In this document: positions 1-10,366 of the stretch, in pieces
Layout of the letters: each line of letters opens with the position of its first letter
Position numbering within the stretch: position 1 is the first letter of the stretch
NCBI RefSeq assembly: GCF_017306545.1
Contig: NZ_JAFKID010000014.1
Coordinates: 96,940 to 160,939, forward strand
Reading direction: 5' to 3'
DNA from: Mesorhizobium sp.
Lineage (GTDB): Bacteria > Pseudomonadota > Alphaproteobacteria > Rhizobiales > Rhizobiaceae
DNA: 64,000 nucleotides
The notes under the pieces: model-generated
What the model saw: only the letters and a program-made list of their open reading frames with translations
Told to the model about the DNA's origin: nothing
Databases searched by the model: none
Position numbers and translations under genes: made by a program

Positions 1-1638
1 CTTGAAGACCGCGCGGCCTTCGGCGTCGGTCGTGGCCGTGCCGAGCACCTCGTTGTTGCGGGCAAGCAGCGTCAGTTCAGCGCCCTCTATCGGCTTGGCC
101 GTGCCGAGCGAGCGGGCGAAGACCGAAAGCCCGTCCTGGCCGGTATAGGTCGAGAGGCCGATGTCGGAGACGACGAACCACTGGGTCGCGCGCGAGTCGT
201 ATTGCTCGCTGTGGTCGTCCACCGGCTGGGCGGTGAGGACGTAGACGCCGGGCTTGCGCTCGGGCAGCGCCTCGTCGACGGGGAAGGAGGTGGTCACTTC
301 CTTGTTGAGCTGGTTGGCGATCTCCATGCGGCCTTGCCAGACCGGTGCGCCGATCTGGTCGGCTATGTTGGAGACGTCGTAGCCGTCGAGCTGGCGCAGG
401 AACTGGTAGCCGGAGAGAAGCTGCGCCAGCGAGCGGTCGCCGATGCGGTAGAGCTTCATGTCGGCCGCGCCCATGTTGACGCTGACCAGCGGAATGCCGC
501 GGCGCGCGCCGGCCGGCAGGACGAAGCTGTCGCCGGTGAAGCGGGCGGACGGTGCGCGGTCCTGCACGTAGACGGAAAGGACGACGGGTGCCGAAATCAC
601 CTCGCCGATCGCTGATGGCAGGCCGGAGCGGAAGGTCACGTCATAGTGCTGGCCGTGCTCCAGCCCTTCGACGCAGATCTGCTTGCCCTTGGCCTCGACG
701 CCCTTCGGCGCGTGGCCGTCGACGGTGACGAATTGGGCATAGTCGGTGCCGGTCTTGACCAGGTCTTCCGAAAACTGCACGCAGATGCGCGGGGCGCTGG
801 TGTCGGCATCGACGGAATGATCGACGACGCGAAAACCCTTGCGCGCCTTCAGGTCCTCGTAGTCCGCCCGCACGGAGGCGGAACTGACCAGTCCGAGGCT
901 CGCTTCATACGCCTGGATGGCGGGCCGGTAGGTGTCTCGACGGTCGAGGCCAGCGGCGAGAAGGGCGAGGATTTCGGCGCGCGCGGAGGCGGTGCGCAAA
1001 AGCTTGTAGCCGTTGAAGGCCGCCGAGGTGGCGTTGGCCTGCAACGTCGATGTTTCGGAGCCGGTGGCCGGCTGGACGGCCAGCGTTTCCCTGGCCAGAT
1101 TCAGCCAGAACTGGCCGTCGTCGGGCAGGACCGACACCGCCTGCTCGTATTTCTGCATGGCGGTGCGGTGGTCGCCGGTGAGCGTCGCCTGTTCGGCCGC
1201 GTCGACCAGCGCGTTCAGGCCGTCCGTCGGCTTGCTGAAGCCGGGGCCGAGGATGAAGTTGCGGTACTGCTGCGCCTGGTCCGCCATCCAGGAGGGGAAG
1301 AAGGCGAGTTCCGGCGGGGCGCCGATGTCGGGACTGCCGTCGATCGGCTCGACCTTGCCGGCAACGGCGCCGTTGAAGGGCTTGATCGTGTTGAAGTCGG
1401 ATTTCAGGAAGCACCATTTCGCCTTGGTGTTATAGGTGAAGGCGCGGCAGGCCGAATCGCCGAAGCATGTGGTCTTGCACTGGTCGAGCGTGAGGTTCTG
1501 CACGGACCGCAGGTCGAAGCCGAAATAGTCGGAATTGTCCGTCGTGACGATCCGCCGGGCCTCTGCCGCCTGTGCGGCCGCCGCGGTCATCAGGAAGAGC
1601 ACGAGGACGGATAAAAAGCGCGCCGCACGCAATGCCAT
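1..1638 (-). CDS. Alpha-2-macroglobulin family protein, N-terminal part with PAN domain (partial)
   Basis: The gene runs off the left edge; 546 codons are visible from an ATG at 1638 preceded by GGAGGGG. A signal peptide (about residues 1-24, ending AAAAQA) is followed by a PAN/apple-like module with the cysteine pattern CKTTC...C...C at about residues 45-85, then a helical TPR-like stretch and the start of MG-type beta domains. Bacterial alpha-2-macroglobulins are periplasmic or surface protease traps, often paired with PBP1C. The bait region and any thioester lie outside the window, so trapping chemistry cannot be judged. It is divergent from tamA. The family call rests on the PAN-plus-MG layout. 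Confidence 0.8.
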   Translation of the reverse strand, partial: MALRAARFLSVLVLFLMTAAAAQAAEARRIVTTDNSDYFGFDLRSVQNLTLDQCKTTCFGDSACRAFTYNTKAKWCFLKSDFNTIKPFNGAVAGKVEPIDGSPDIGAPPELAFFPSWMADQAQQYRNFILGPGFSKPTDGLNALVDAAEQATLTGDHRTAMQKYEQAVSVLPDDGQFWLNLARETLAVQPATGSETSTLQANATSAAFNGYKLLRTASARAEILALLAAGLDRRDTYRPAIQAYEASLGLVSSASVRADYEDLKARKGFRVVDHSVDADTSAPRICVQFSEDLVKTGTDYAQFVTVDGHAPKGVEAKGKQICVEGLEHGQHYDVTFRSGLPSAIGEVISAPVVLSVYVQDRAPSARFTGDSFVLPAGARRGIPLVSVNMGAADMKLYRIGDRSLAQLLSGYQFLRQLDGYDVSNIADQIGAPVWQGRMEIANQLNKEVTTSFPVDEALPERKPGVYVLTAQPVDDHSEQYDSRATQWFVVSDIGLSTYTGQDGLSVFARSLGTAKPIEGAELTLLARNNEVLGTATTDAEGRAVFK

Positions 1639-1929
1639 GACACCCCTCCAGCATTTGCTTCCGAGTTTTCCGGCATGTTCAAGCTCAGGTTGCGCTTGTC
1701 AATCCGAGCCGCAGCCGAGGCCGGCCATGAACCGCCGGCAGGACGCCGTCGCCGGCCCATCACCGGTGCCGTGCAGCCTGCACTTGCGGAGATTGGATCA
1801 CACTTTCTTGCCGTCGCAAAAAAGGTGTGAGTTCCAAGCCCGCGCCAATTCAGACAATTGGATTGTGGCTGGTTTAAGAGTGCCTCAGAAGTTCACTGCA
1901 ATTTTAGGTTTTGCGCGATAAGGTCGGGT
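1639..1929. other. Divergent intergenic region between the macroglobulin gene and tamA
   Basis: About 290 bases without a convincing gene. They must hold both promoters. An imperfect inverted repeat (CACACTTT at 1799-1806 against AAAGGTGTG at about 1827-1835) is visible. An ATG at 1858 is in frame with tamA, but the residues it would add do not look like a signal peptide. Confidence 0.4.
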
Positions 1930-3864
1930 GTGACGGTACAGTGGACTAGGAGTACGGAGCGGTTTGCGCCGGGGCGCTCGCTTTCGCGCGCCCTCGTGGG
2001 CGGGCTCCTGTGCGCCACCGTTCTCGCCGCCGGATGGCGGCCGGCGGCCGCGTTCGAACTGTTCGGAATCAAGCTCTGGAATTCGGCGTCCGACAAGGAG
2101 GATGCCGAGATCGTCGATCCGTTGCGCTATGCGGTGACGATCGAGGCGCCCGATGCCGACGACGACCTCAAGAAGAAGCTGGAAGCCGCCTCGACGCTAA
2201 AGGCGGACGAAGACCGGCCGGTGTCGGGCTCGCTCGGCCTTTTGACGAAGGCGCGAAGCGAGCGCGAGCAACTGGTGGCGGCGCTTTATGCGGACGCCCG
2301 CTACGAAGGCGTCGTCACCGTCGCCATTCAGGGGCGCTCCATCGACGATCTGCCGCCGGATGCGGAATTCAAGGGCGCACAGCCGATCCCGGTCACTGTC
2401 ACCGTGCAAGCGGGGCCGCGGTTCACGCTGGGCAATATCCGCCTCGAAGGCGACGCGGCGGGCCTTGCCGGGCCTGATTTCGGGCTGATTGCCGGCGGCG
2501 ACGCCGGTTCGGGCGCCATTCTCAAGGCCGAGGCGTCCATCGTGCGTGCGCTGAAGGAAGAGGGAAGGCCGCTGGCCAAGGTGACGGGCCGCGAAGTCGT
2601 CGCCGATCATGCCACCTCGACGCTCGACGTGACCCTGAAAGTGGCGGCCGGCCCGGTCGCCGGCTACGGCGACACCGTGGTCCAGGGCACCGAGGCCGTG
2701 GACCGCGACTTCACCGAATACATGACCGGCCTGAAGCGCGGGCGCCAGTATTCGCCGCAGGAAATCGACGACGCGCGCGAAAGGCTGCTCGGCCTGGAAG
2801 TCTTCAACAGCGTCACCGTCAAGGAGGCCGAGGCGCTCGACGCCCAGGGCAACATTCCCATCGGCGTCGAGGTGAGCGAGCGCAAGTTCCGCTATTTCGG
2901 CATGGGCGCCACCGCCTCCAACACCGAAGGGCTGGGGCTGGAAGGCTATTGGGGGCACCGCAACCTGTTCGGCCGCGCCGAAAAGCTGCGCTTCGACGGC
3001 TCGATCAGCGGCATCGGCGCCAACACCATTTCCAAGCTCAACTACAATGCCGGCGTCATGTTCGAGAAGCCCGGCGTCATCGGGCCTGCTTCCAAGTTCT
3101 ACAGCCACCTGAAAACCGTCTACGAGCATCCCGACGCCTACGACCGCTTCTCTACGAAGGGCGATATCGGCCTGTCCTATGAATTGACGAAAAAGCAGTC
3201 GGTGTCGGCCGAGTTCGCGCTCGACTATTCCAAGATCACCGACAGCTTCGGCAAGCACGACTACCTGATCGCCTCGGTGCCGCTGCAATATGTCTACGAC
3301 AACCGCGACAACCGGCTGAACCCGACCAAGGGGTTCCGCCTGCTTACCTATGCCGAGCCGAGCTACGACATCCTGAACGGCGCCACCTTCGTCAAGCTGA
3401 AAGGGGAGGGATCGGTCTACCAGGCGCTCGATTCGGCCGGCAAGTTCGTCATGGCCGGCCGTGCCAGCCTCGGCTCCATCGTCGGCGTTTCCGAGCCGCA
3501 GGACGTGCCGGCGGACCGGCGCTTCTATGCCGGCGGCGGCGGCTCGGTGCGCGGCTACGCCTATCAGGGCATCGGCCCGAAGGACGCGAAGGGGCAACCG
3601 ACGGGTGGCCTGTCCTTCTTCGAAACCTCGGTGGAGATGCGCGTCGCCGTCACCGACACGATCGGCATCGTGCCCTTCGTCGATGCCGGCACCGTCTCGA
3701 CCAAGGCCTTTCCGGATTTCTCCGACGTCAAGGTGGGTGCCGGCGTCGGCCTGCGCTATCTGACGCCGTTCGGGCCGCTGAGGGTCGATGTCGCGGTGCC
3801 GCTCAATCCCGGCCCCGGCGATCCCAGCTACGGTATCTATGCGGGCATCGGGCAGGCGTTCTGA
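1930..3864 (+). CDS. tamA: Outer-membrane translocation and assembly module protein TamA (BamA/Omp85 family)
   Basis: TamA is an outer-membrane Omp85 barrel that works with TamB to insert autotransporters and other outer-membrane proteins. From the GTG at 1930 the protein has 644 residues: a long signal peptide ending PAAA before FELFG, POTRA-like repeats to about residue 320, and a C-terminal 16-strand bacterial surface antigen domain. The barrel includes the Omp85 motif VRGYAYQG (lid-loop VRGY) and ends in an aromatic residue (GQAF). I chose GTG 1930 because it puts a hydrophobic signal near the N-terminus; an in-frame ATG at 1858 is the alternative. tamB starts three bases after the stop codon, so the two are almost certainly co-transcribed. 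Confidence 0.9.
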   Translation: MTVQWTRSTERFAPGRSLSRALVGGLLCATVLAAGWRPAAAFELFGIKLWNSASDKEDAEIVDPLRYAVTIEAPDADDDLKKKLEAASTLKADEDRPVSGSLGLLTKARSEREQLVAALYADARYEGVVTVAIQGRSIDDLPPDAEFKGAQPIPVTVTVQAGPRFTLGNIRLEGDAAGLAGPDFGLIAGGDAGSGAILKAEASIVRALKEEGRPLAKVTGREVVADHATSTLDVTLKVAAGPVAGYGDTVVQGTEAVDRDFTEYMTGLKRGRQYSPQEIDDARERLLGLEVFNSVTVKEAEALDAQGNIPIGVEVSERKFRYFGMGATASNTEGLGLEGYWGHRNLFGRAEKLRFDGSISGIGANTISKLNYNAGVMFEKPGVIGPASKFYSHLKTVYEHPDAYDRFSTKGDIGLSYELTKKQSVSAEFALDYSKITDSFGKHDYLIASVPLQYVYDNRDNRLNPTKGFRLLTYAEPSYDILNGATFVKLKGEGSVYQALDSAGKFVMAGRASLGSIVGVSEPQDVPADRRFYAGGGGSVRGYAYQGIGPKDAKGQPTGGLSFFETSVEMRVAVTDTIGIVPFVDAGTVSTKAFPDFSDVKVGAGVGLRYLTPFGPLRVDVAVPLNPGPGDPSYGIYAGIGQAF

Positions 3865-3867
3865 GGC

Positions 3868-6800
3868 ATGAAGGCTTTCCGCCGTATCCTGCGCTATTTC
3901 TTCTACGCGGTGGCTGTCGTGGTCGCCGCCGCCATCGGCGCGCTGGTGGTGCTGACGACGACTGAACGCGGCCGCGACAACCTTGCCGGCATCGTCTCCA
4001 GCCTTGCCTCATCGGCGGACAGCAAGGTGACGATCGCCGGGCTCGACGGCATCTGGTCGGGGGCGCTCAGGGTCGGGCATGTCGTGGTCGAAGACCGCAA
4101 CGGTCCCTGGCTGGTGGTGCGCGACGCAGAGATCGACTGGTCGCCGCTGGCGCTCTTGTCCAGGACTTTCCGCGCCGAGCGCATCGCGGCCGGCCGCATC
4201 GAGGTGGCGCGACTGCCGGTGGCGGGCAGCGAGCAGAAAAAGACGGGCGGCAGCACCAGCCTGCCTGTCTCGGTGGACATTGCCCGGATCGACCTGCCCG
4301 ACATCGCGCTCGGCAAGGAGGTTGCGGGCGCCGGCATCGCCGAGCTTTCCGCCAACGGATCGGCGAAAGTCGATGCAAATCCGCTGTCCGTGGCCGGCGA
4401 TCTCACCGTCGCGCGCCGCGACGGGCAGCAGGGCACGGTGAAGGCCAAGATCAATTTCGCGCCGCAGGACAACCGGCTCGACCTCGACGTGACGGCGTCC
4501 GAGCCGGCGGGCGGCATCATCGCCAACCTGCTCAAGCTGCCGGGCACGCCGGCCGTCGACGTCGTCGTCTCGGGCAGCGGCCCCCTGGCGGATTGGCAAG
4601 GCAGCGGCACGTTCAGCGTCGACGGACAGGCCGTGGCGCAATTGACCGGACATCATCAACTGACCGACAAGGGCCACCGCGTCGAGGCGAAGGGGCAGGG
4701 CGAATTCGAGCGGTTCCTGCCGGAGATGCTGAAGCCGCTGCTTGTCGGCAAGACCGATTTCGATATCGCCGGCACCGCTTTGGGGAACGGCGGCGTCGCC
4801 ATCGAGCGCGCCAGCGTCGAGAGCGATGCCGTCCATCTCGCCGCCAAGGGAACCTATGATCCGCAGGCGGCGACCGACATTTCGCTGGAGCTTGCCGCGC
4901 GCAGTGCGCCGGTGGTGCTCAGCCTGCCGACCGGCGGGCCGCCGGTTACGGTCGCCATCAAGGACGTGACGGCGCGGGCTTTCGGCGACGGCAAGGAGCC
5001 GATGGTCGATGTCGCCGGCAACTTCGTTTCCATCATCACCGGCGGCACGGAGGTGCACGACCTCGCTGCCCAGATCCATTCCGACGGATTCGATATCGGC
5101 AACCGCAGCGGTCCGGTGAAGATCGGGCTGGCGGCAGGCACGCTGAAGACGGACGTGGCGACGCTGGCGCCGCTGGCGGCTGGCCGCGTGACTGTCGATC
5201 TTGCGGGCACCGTCAGTCCCGACCAGATTACGCTGGACGAGGGTGTCCTGCGTTCCGGCGCTCTCAACGCTTCTGTCAATGCCACGCTGTCGCTCGCCGA
5301 TCTCGCCATGACGCTCGGCATGAAGGCCGACGCCGTCTCGAGCGCGCTGCCGCCGCAGTTGAAGCCGGTGCTGGGCGAGCGGGTGCAGTTTTCGGCCACT
5401 GCGACGCGCGATCCGAAGGGCTCCTTCGCCGCCAATACGATCGAATTGACCTCCGGCTCGCTCAAGGCGAGCGGCACGGCGAGCGCGTCCGGCACCGAAA
5501 TCAGCGCCGACCTGAAAGGCAGCCTCGGCGATGTGTCACCCTTGTCGGGGCTTGCCCGCACCGATCTGGCCGGCGGCGTCAATTTCGCGCTGAAGGCGAG
5601 CGGCGCGCGCACGGCGCCGGACTTTTCCATCACCGCCAGCAGCGACAAACTGGTCGCATCGGGCAAGACCGTCACCGGCCTGTCGCTGACCGCCACCGGC
5701 AAGGCCGATATCGCGGCACCGGTCGCCGACGTGTCGCTGACAGGCTCGGTGGAAGGCAAGCCGCTTAACCTCAAGGCCACGATGGCGACCACCGACGGCA
5801 AGATGACGGCAGACGTGAAGGGCGATTTCGGCGATCTGTCGGTGCTGTCCGAACAAGTGGCCGGTGCCGTCGGCTTCACCATCAAGGCGGAAGGCGAGGC
5901 GACGGCGCCGAATGTTTCGTTCACGCTCAACAGTGCCGGCCTGACGGTCGCCGGCCACCAGATCGCCGGACTTGAGTTGACGGCGGTGGGCAAGGCCGAC
6001 GTTGCCAACCCCGCCGCCGACGTGAAGCTGAAAGGCGACGTTTCGGGCCAGCCGCTCAACGGCACGGCGACGCTGCGCACCGTGGACGGCCGGCGCGAGA
6101 TCAAGGGGCTGGCGCTGACGCTCGGGCCCGGCCGGATCGGCGGCGATCTGGTGCTCGACGACAAGTTCCTGCCGGTCGGCACGCTGGCCATTGACCTGCC
6201 GCAGATCGGACCTCTCGCTGCACTGGCGGCCCAGAAGGTCGAGGGCGACCTCAAGGCGACGGTTCGCTTCTCCAGCGAGGACGGCAAGCCGCAGGTCGCG
6301 GTGAAGGCCAATGCGGGACGGATCGTGCGCGACGGCCTGTCGGCGGCGAAGGTCGCCATCGACGCGCTGGTCGCCGATTATACCGGAACGCCGACGATAT
6401 CCGGCACGATCAAGGCCGGCGGCGTCGTCTCCGGCAGCACCGCCGTCAGCGACATCGCCATAGACCTGAAACGCGACGGCGAGTGGACTGCATTTTCCGG
6501 CGGCGCGACGGTGAAGGACATTCCGGCCAAGGCCGCCGGCCGCGTCAAAGTCGCCGACAGCACCGTTACGCTCGAACTCGCTTCGGCTGAAGCCAATCTT
6601 CGCGGGATCAAGGCCGCCCTGTCCAAGCCGACGACCATCGTCGTCAAGGACGGCGTGACGCGGCTCGACAAGCTCACCATCGGCATCGGCTCCGGCAGCG
6701 CCATCGTCACCGGTACGGCCGGGCCGGCGCTCGACCTTGCGGTCACGCTGTCGTCGCTGCCGATTGCGCTTGCCAACAATTTCGTGGCGGGGCTGGACGC

Positions 6801-8349
6801 GGCGGGCTCGCTTTCCGGCACGGTGAAGGTATCGGGCGCGGCCGCCAATCCGTCCGTTACCTATGACATCAAGGGCACCGGCATCCAGGCGGCGCAATCG
6901 CGCGGCGCCGGGCTCGGCGGCGTCGGCCTGACTTCGGCCGGCACTTTCGCCGCCAACAAGCTGACTTTCAACGCCACTGCAAGCGAAGGCTCGGGCATCG
7001 GGCTGAAAGCCGGCGGCACGGTGACGCTCGCCGGCACGCCGGCGCTGGCGCTCGACATTTCCGGCCGCGTGCCGTTTGGTTTCCTGGCCGCCAAGCTGGC
7101 GCAGCAGGGCTTGTCGCTCAACGGCTCGGCAGACGTGGCGCTTGCCGTGCGCGGCTCGGTGACGACGCCCGACATCACCGGCTCGGTCACGACCGCCGGC
7201 GCGCGTTTCATTCATGCCGGTTCCGGCATCGCCATCAACGACATCGGCGCGCGCGTCACCTTTGGCGGCAAGCGCGCCACCATCGAACAACTGACCGGCA
7301 ATCTTTCGACGGGCGGCAAACTCGCTGTCAGCGGTTCGGTCGGCATCGATCCGGCCGGCGGTTTTCCGGCCGACCTGGCGATCAAGCTGGCGGACGGCCG
7401 CTACAGCGACGGGCGGCTGGTCACGGCCAATTTCTCCGGCGATCTCGCGGTGAAGGGGCAGTTGGCGCTGGCGCCGGTGATTTCGGGCACGGTCAATCTC
7501 GGCCGTACCGTCGTCACCGTGCCCGACCGGCTGCCGGGCTCGATCTCGGCGCTCGACGTGAAGCGCAAGGGCGCGCCGGCGGCGGTGCGCGCGCAGGACA
7601 AGGCGATGCGGCCCGAAACCGGCGCCACCGGCGGCGGGGGCGGCGGCGGCCCGACCCTCGACGTCACCGTCAATGCGCCCAACCAGATTTTCGTGCAGGG
7701 CAGGGGGCTGGACGCCGAACTCGGCGGCAACATCCGCCTGACCGGCCCAGCCTCGGCGCCGCAGGCGGTCGGCCAGTTCAACCTTCTGCGCGGGCGGCTC
7801 TCCATTCTCGGCAAGCGGTTGACCTTCACGCAAGGCACCATGACCTTCTCCGGCTCGCTGGTGCCCTATATCTCGCTCGCCGCCCAGACGACCGCCACCG
7901 ACGCGACGGTGACGATCTCGATCACCGGCGAGGCGACCAATCCGAAATTCGCCTTCACCTCGGTCCCGGCCTTGCCGGAGGACGAGGTGATGGCGCGGCT
8001 GATCTTCGGCCGCTCGATGTCGAACCTGTCGCCGCTGCAAATCGCGCAGCTCGCCGACGCGGTGGCGCAGTTGACCGGCGCCGGCGGCTCGAGCTCGCTG
8101 TTGCAGAAGCTGCAAGGCAGCCTCGGTATCGACGATCTCGACGTCAACACCGACGAGAAGGGCGGCACCTCCGTCTCGGCAGGCAAGTACCTCAACGACC
8201 GCACCTACGTGACCATCCAGAAGGGCGAAAAGCCGGGGTCGGGCAAGGCGCGCATCGACCTCGATGTCGGCCGCGGCGTCAAGCTGCGCGGCGAGGCTTC
8301 GGACGCCGGCGAGGCCAAGGGCGGCATCTTCTACGAGCGCGAATACTGA
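3868..8349 (+). CDS. tamB: Translocation/assembly module TamB (DUF490 family), inner-membrane anchored bridge
   Basis: The 1493-residue protein has one N-terminal membrane anchor (about residues 9-30, rich in A and V) and then about 1100 residues of repetitive, Gly/Ala/Thr/Asp-rich beta-strand sequence, as expected for an AsmA-like groove spanning the periplasm. The C-terminus is the conserved TamB domain (about residues 1150-1493), with FVQGRGLDAELGG and the LPEDEVMARLIFGRS motif typical of DUF490. A Gly-rich linker (GGGGGGG) precedes that domain. Known TamB proteins partner TamA and also take part in phospholipid transport to the outer membrane. The gene starts immediately after tamA. Confidence 0.93.
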   Translation: MKAFRRILRYFFYAVAVVVAAAIGALVVLTTTERGRDNLAGIVSSLASSADSKVTIAGLDGIWSGALRVGHVVVEDRNGPWLVVRDAEIDWSPLALLSRTFRAERIAAGRIEVARLPVAGSEQKKTGGSTSLPVSVDIARIDLPDIALGKEVAGAGIAELSANGSAKVDANPLSVAGDLTVARRDGQQGTVKAKINFAPQDNRLDLDVTASEPAGGIIANLLKLPGTPAVDVVVSGSGPLADWQGSGTFSVDGQAVAQLTGHHQLTDKGHRVEAKGQGEFERFLPEMLKPLLVGKTDFDIAGTALGNGGVAIERASVESDAVHLAAKGTYDPQAATDISLELAARSAPVVLSLPTGGPPVTVAIKDVTARAFGDGKEPMVDVAGNFVSIITGGTEVHDLAAQIHSDGFDIGNRSGPVKIGLAAGTLKTDVATLAPLAAGRVTVDLAGTVSPDQITLDEGVLRSGALNASVNATLSLADLAMTLGMKADAVSSALPPQLKPVLGERVQFSATATRDPKGSFAANTIELTSGSLKASGTASASGTEISADLKGSLGDVSPLSGLARTDLAGGVNFALKASGARTAPDFSITASSDKLVASGKTVTGLSLTATGKADIAAPVADVSLTGSVEGKPLNLKATMATTDGKMTADVKGDFGDLSVLSEQVAGAVGFTIKAEGEATAPNVSFTLNSAGLTVAGHQIAGLELTAVGKADVANPAADVKLKGDVSGQPLNGTATLRTVDGRREIKGLALTLGPGRIGGDLVLDDKFLPVGTLAIDLPQIGPLAALAAQKVEGDLKATVRFSSEDGKPQVAVKANAGRIVRDGLSAAKVAIDALVADYTGTPTISGTIKAGGVVSGSTAVSDIAIDLKRDGEWTAFSGGATVKDIPAKAAGRVKVADSTVTLELASAEANLRGIKAALSKPTTIVVKDGVTRLDKLTIGIGSGSAIVTGTAGPALDLAVTLSSLPIALANNFVAGLDAAGSLSGTVKVSGAAANPSVTYDIKGTGIQAAQSRGAGLGGVGLTSAGTFAANKLTFNATASEGSGIGLKAGGTVTLAGTPALALDISGRVPFGFLAAKLAQQGLSLNGSADVALAVRGSVTTPDITGSVTTAGARFIHAGSGIAINDIGARVTFGGKRATIEQLTGNLSTGGKLAVSGSVGIDPAGGFPADLAIKLADGRYSDGRLVTANFSGDLAVKGQLALAPVISGTVNLGRTVVTVPDRLPGSISALDVKRKGAPAAVRAQDKAMRPETGATGGGGGGGPTLDVTVNAPNQIFVQGRGLDAELGGNIRLTGPASAPQAVGQFNLLRGRLSILGKRLTFTQGTMTFSGSLVPYISLAAQTTATDATVTISITGEATNPKFAFTSVPALPEDEVMARLIFGRSMSNLSPLQIAQLADAVAQLTGAGGSSSLLQKLQGSLGIDDLDVNTDEKGGTSVSAGKYLNDRTYVTIQKGEKPGSGKARIDLDVGRGVKLRGEASDAGEAKGGIFYEREY

Positions 8350-8494
8350 CCTTCTCATTGAGAGGGCTTTCGGTGTCGTCACGTGGCGGTAAATTCGCCG
8401 CGATTAGCGATTTTGCGTCAACCTTGTCGTAATTGCGCGAACGGCTGCTTTTCAAAGATGCACATTTTATCGTGGGGTTCCGTGACGGCAGTTT

Positions 8495-8525
8495 TTGACA
8501 TCGGCGGCCGGATGCGGAATGTTAA
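8495..8525 (+). promoter_or_regulatory. Possible sigma-70 promoter for the peptide ABC operon
   Basis: A perfect -35 TTGACA at 8495-8500 is followed at 18-19 bases by a weak -10 (ATGTTA or TGTTAA). It lies about 30 bases before the ATG of the binding-protein gene. Confidence 0.35.
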
Positions 8526-8555
8526 AAGGCGCAAAGCCGGAAATGGGAGAAAAGC

Positions 8556-10214
8556 ATGACAAACTACAAGAGCAACGGCGACCGCGTTCCTGGCCACATC
8601 GTCAAGATGGCGGAGCAAGCCAGGTCCGGTGAGGTCGACCGTCGCGAATTCCTGGCGATGGCAAGCATTTTCGGCGCTTCCACCGCCATGGCCTACGGCA
8701 TGCTTGGCCTTGCCGCGCCGACGCCCGCGGAAGCGGCGGACGAGACGCCCAAGAAAGGCGGCGTGCTGAAGGTCGCCATGTCGATCAAGGACCCGAAGGA
8801 CCCGCGCACCGCCGACTGGTCCGAAATCGCCAACGCGCAGCGCCAGGCGCTGGAGCCGCTGGTGAAGTACACGCGCGAATACACGTTCGAGCCGTACCTG
8901 ATCGAAAGCTGGGAGATCAACGACGACGCCACCGAATACACGCTGCATGTGCGCAAGGGCGTCGAGTGGAACAACGGCGACAAGTTCACCGCCGACGATG
9001 TGATCTACAATTTCACCCGTTGGGCCGACAAGACGGCGGAAGGCAACTCGATGCCGGGCCGTCTCGGCAGTCTGGTCGACGAAAAGACCAAGAAGCTGCG
9101 CGAGGGGTCGATCGAGAAGGTCGACGACATGACGGTCAAGCTCAAGCTGACGTCGCCCGACATCGCCATCATCGCCAACCTGACCGACTATCCGGCACTG
9201 GTGGTGCACAAGACCTTCGACGAGAAGGGCGCCAACTTCAAGAAATGCCCGATCGGCACCGGCGCCTTCGAACTGGTATCGTACGACGTCGGCCAGAAGG
9301 TCGTCTACAAGCGCCGCGAGACGGGCAAGTGGTGGATGGGCGACGTCTATCTCGACGGCGTCGAGTTCATCGACTACGGCACCGACCCGGCCGCACTCGT
9401 CTCGGCTTTCGAATCCGGCGAAGTGCAGACCAACCACGAGACGACGGCGGACTACGTCAAGATCATCGCCGATGTCGGCGCGCCCGCGTCGGAATCGGTG
9501 ACGTCGGCGACCGTCTGCTCGCGCTTCAACGTCAACAACAAGCCTTACGACAATCAGAAGGTCCGTCAGGCCATGTGCCTGGCCGTCGACAATTCGGTCG
9601 TGCTGCAACTCGGTTACGGCAACGCCGGCACGGTGGCGGAAAACCACCACGTCGCGCCGATCCATCCCGAATACGTGCAGTTGCCGCCGCTCAAGCGCGA
9701 CCCGGCCAAGGCGCTGGAGATGCTCAAGGAGGCCGGCGTCGCCGACCATGAGCACGAGCTCATCTCCAACGACGAGGACTACCACAAGAACACCACCGAC
9801 GCGATCGCGGCGCAGCTGCGCGAGGCCGGCATCAAGGTGAAGCGCACGGTGCTGCCGGGCTCGACCTTCTGGAACGACTGGACGAAGTATCCGTTCTCGG
9901 AAACCAACTGGAACATGCGCCCGCTGGGCATCCAGGTCATCGCCATCGCCTACCGCACCGGAGAAGCCTGGAACGAGACGGCCTACGCCAATCCGGACTT
10001 CGACAAGAAGGTCAACGAGGCGCTGGGCATCGCCGACGCCGAGAAGCGCAAGGTGCCGATGAAGGACATCGAGCAGATCCTGCAGGAGTCCGGCATCATC
10101 ATCCAGCCTTACTGGCGCAAGCTCTACATCAACATCAAGCCGGAAGTGAAGAACCACGCCATGCACCCGACCTACGAATATGAATTCGGCAAGGTCTGGC
10201 TGGATCAGGCGTGA
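8556..10214 (+). CDS. Peptide/nickel-type ABC transporter substrate-binding protein (SBP family 5), Tat-exported
   Basis: A 552-residue periplasmic binding protein of the DppA/OppA class. Instead of a Sec signal the N-terminus carries [10 protein letters not shown] at about residues 28-37, a twin-arginine motif, followed by an Ala/Gly-rich hydrophobic stretch and a cleavage region near PAEAADE, so folded export is likely. The family signature around [15 protein letters not shown] is present. GGGAGA precedes the ATG. It is first in an operon with two permeases and a fused ATPase. The substrate cannot be read from sequence; family members bind dipeptides, oligopeptides, opines, glutathione or metal chelates. 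Confidence 0.88.
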   Translation: MTNYKSNGDRVPGHIVKMAEQARSGEVDRREFLAMASIFGASTAMAYGMLGLAAPTPAEAADETPKKGGVLKVAMSIKDPKDPRTADWSEIANAQRQALEPLVKYTREYTFEPYLIESWEINDDATEYTLHVRKGVEWNNGDKFTADDVIYNFTRWADKTAEGNSMPGRLGSLVDEKTKKLREGSIEKVDDMTVKLKLTSPDIAIIANLTDYPALVVHKTFDEKGANFKKCPIGTGAFELVSYDVGQKVVYKRRETGKWWMGDVYLDGVEFIDYGTDPAALVSAFESGEVQTNHETTADYVKIIADVGAPASESVTSATVCSRFNVNNKPYDNQKVRQAMCLAVDNSVVLQLGYGNAGTVAENHHVAPIHPEYVQLPPLKRDPAKALEMLKEAGVADHEHELISNDEDYHKNTTDAIAAQLREAGIKVKRTVLPGSTFWNDWTKYPFSETNWNMRPLGIQVIAIAYRTGEAWNETAYANPDFDKKVNEALGIADAEKRKVPMKDIEQILQESGIIIQPYWRKLYINIKPEVKNHAMHPTYEYEFGKVWLDQA

Positions 10215-10221
10215 TCGATCG

Positions 10222-10260
10222 CCCGCTCCGGGAGAGGGGCCATGCTCCTCTCCTTGCGGG
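10222..10260 (+). terminator. Intercistronic hairpin after the binding-protein gene
   Basis: A nested hairpin: CCCGC (10222-10226) pairs with GCGGG (10256-10260), and inside it GGAGAGG (10231-10237) pairs with CCTCTCC (10247-10253). There is no T-tract, so it is more likely an mRNA-stabilising or attenuating structure that keeps the binding protein more abundant than its permeases. Confidence 0.45.
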
Positions 10261-10366
10261 ATTCGAACGCAGACGCGAGCGGCCGGCGGCGGCCGTTCCG
10301 GCTGTATCCTTTCAAAGCTACAGGGTTGACTGCATCTGACCCCAACCCGACCGGCAGGGGGCCAAT

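Noticed and set aside
5400-7200. Repetitive sequence inside tamB as a mobile or DNA repeat
   Set aside because: Repetition is at the protein level (beta-strand repeats with varied codons) as expected for the TamB groove.
5536-8382. Long antisense ORF of about 948 residues opposite tamB
   Set aside because: tamB has the full family layout and a standard start directly after tamA. The antisense frame has only Arg/Asp/Gly-rich noise typical of high-GC shadows.
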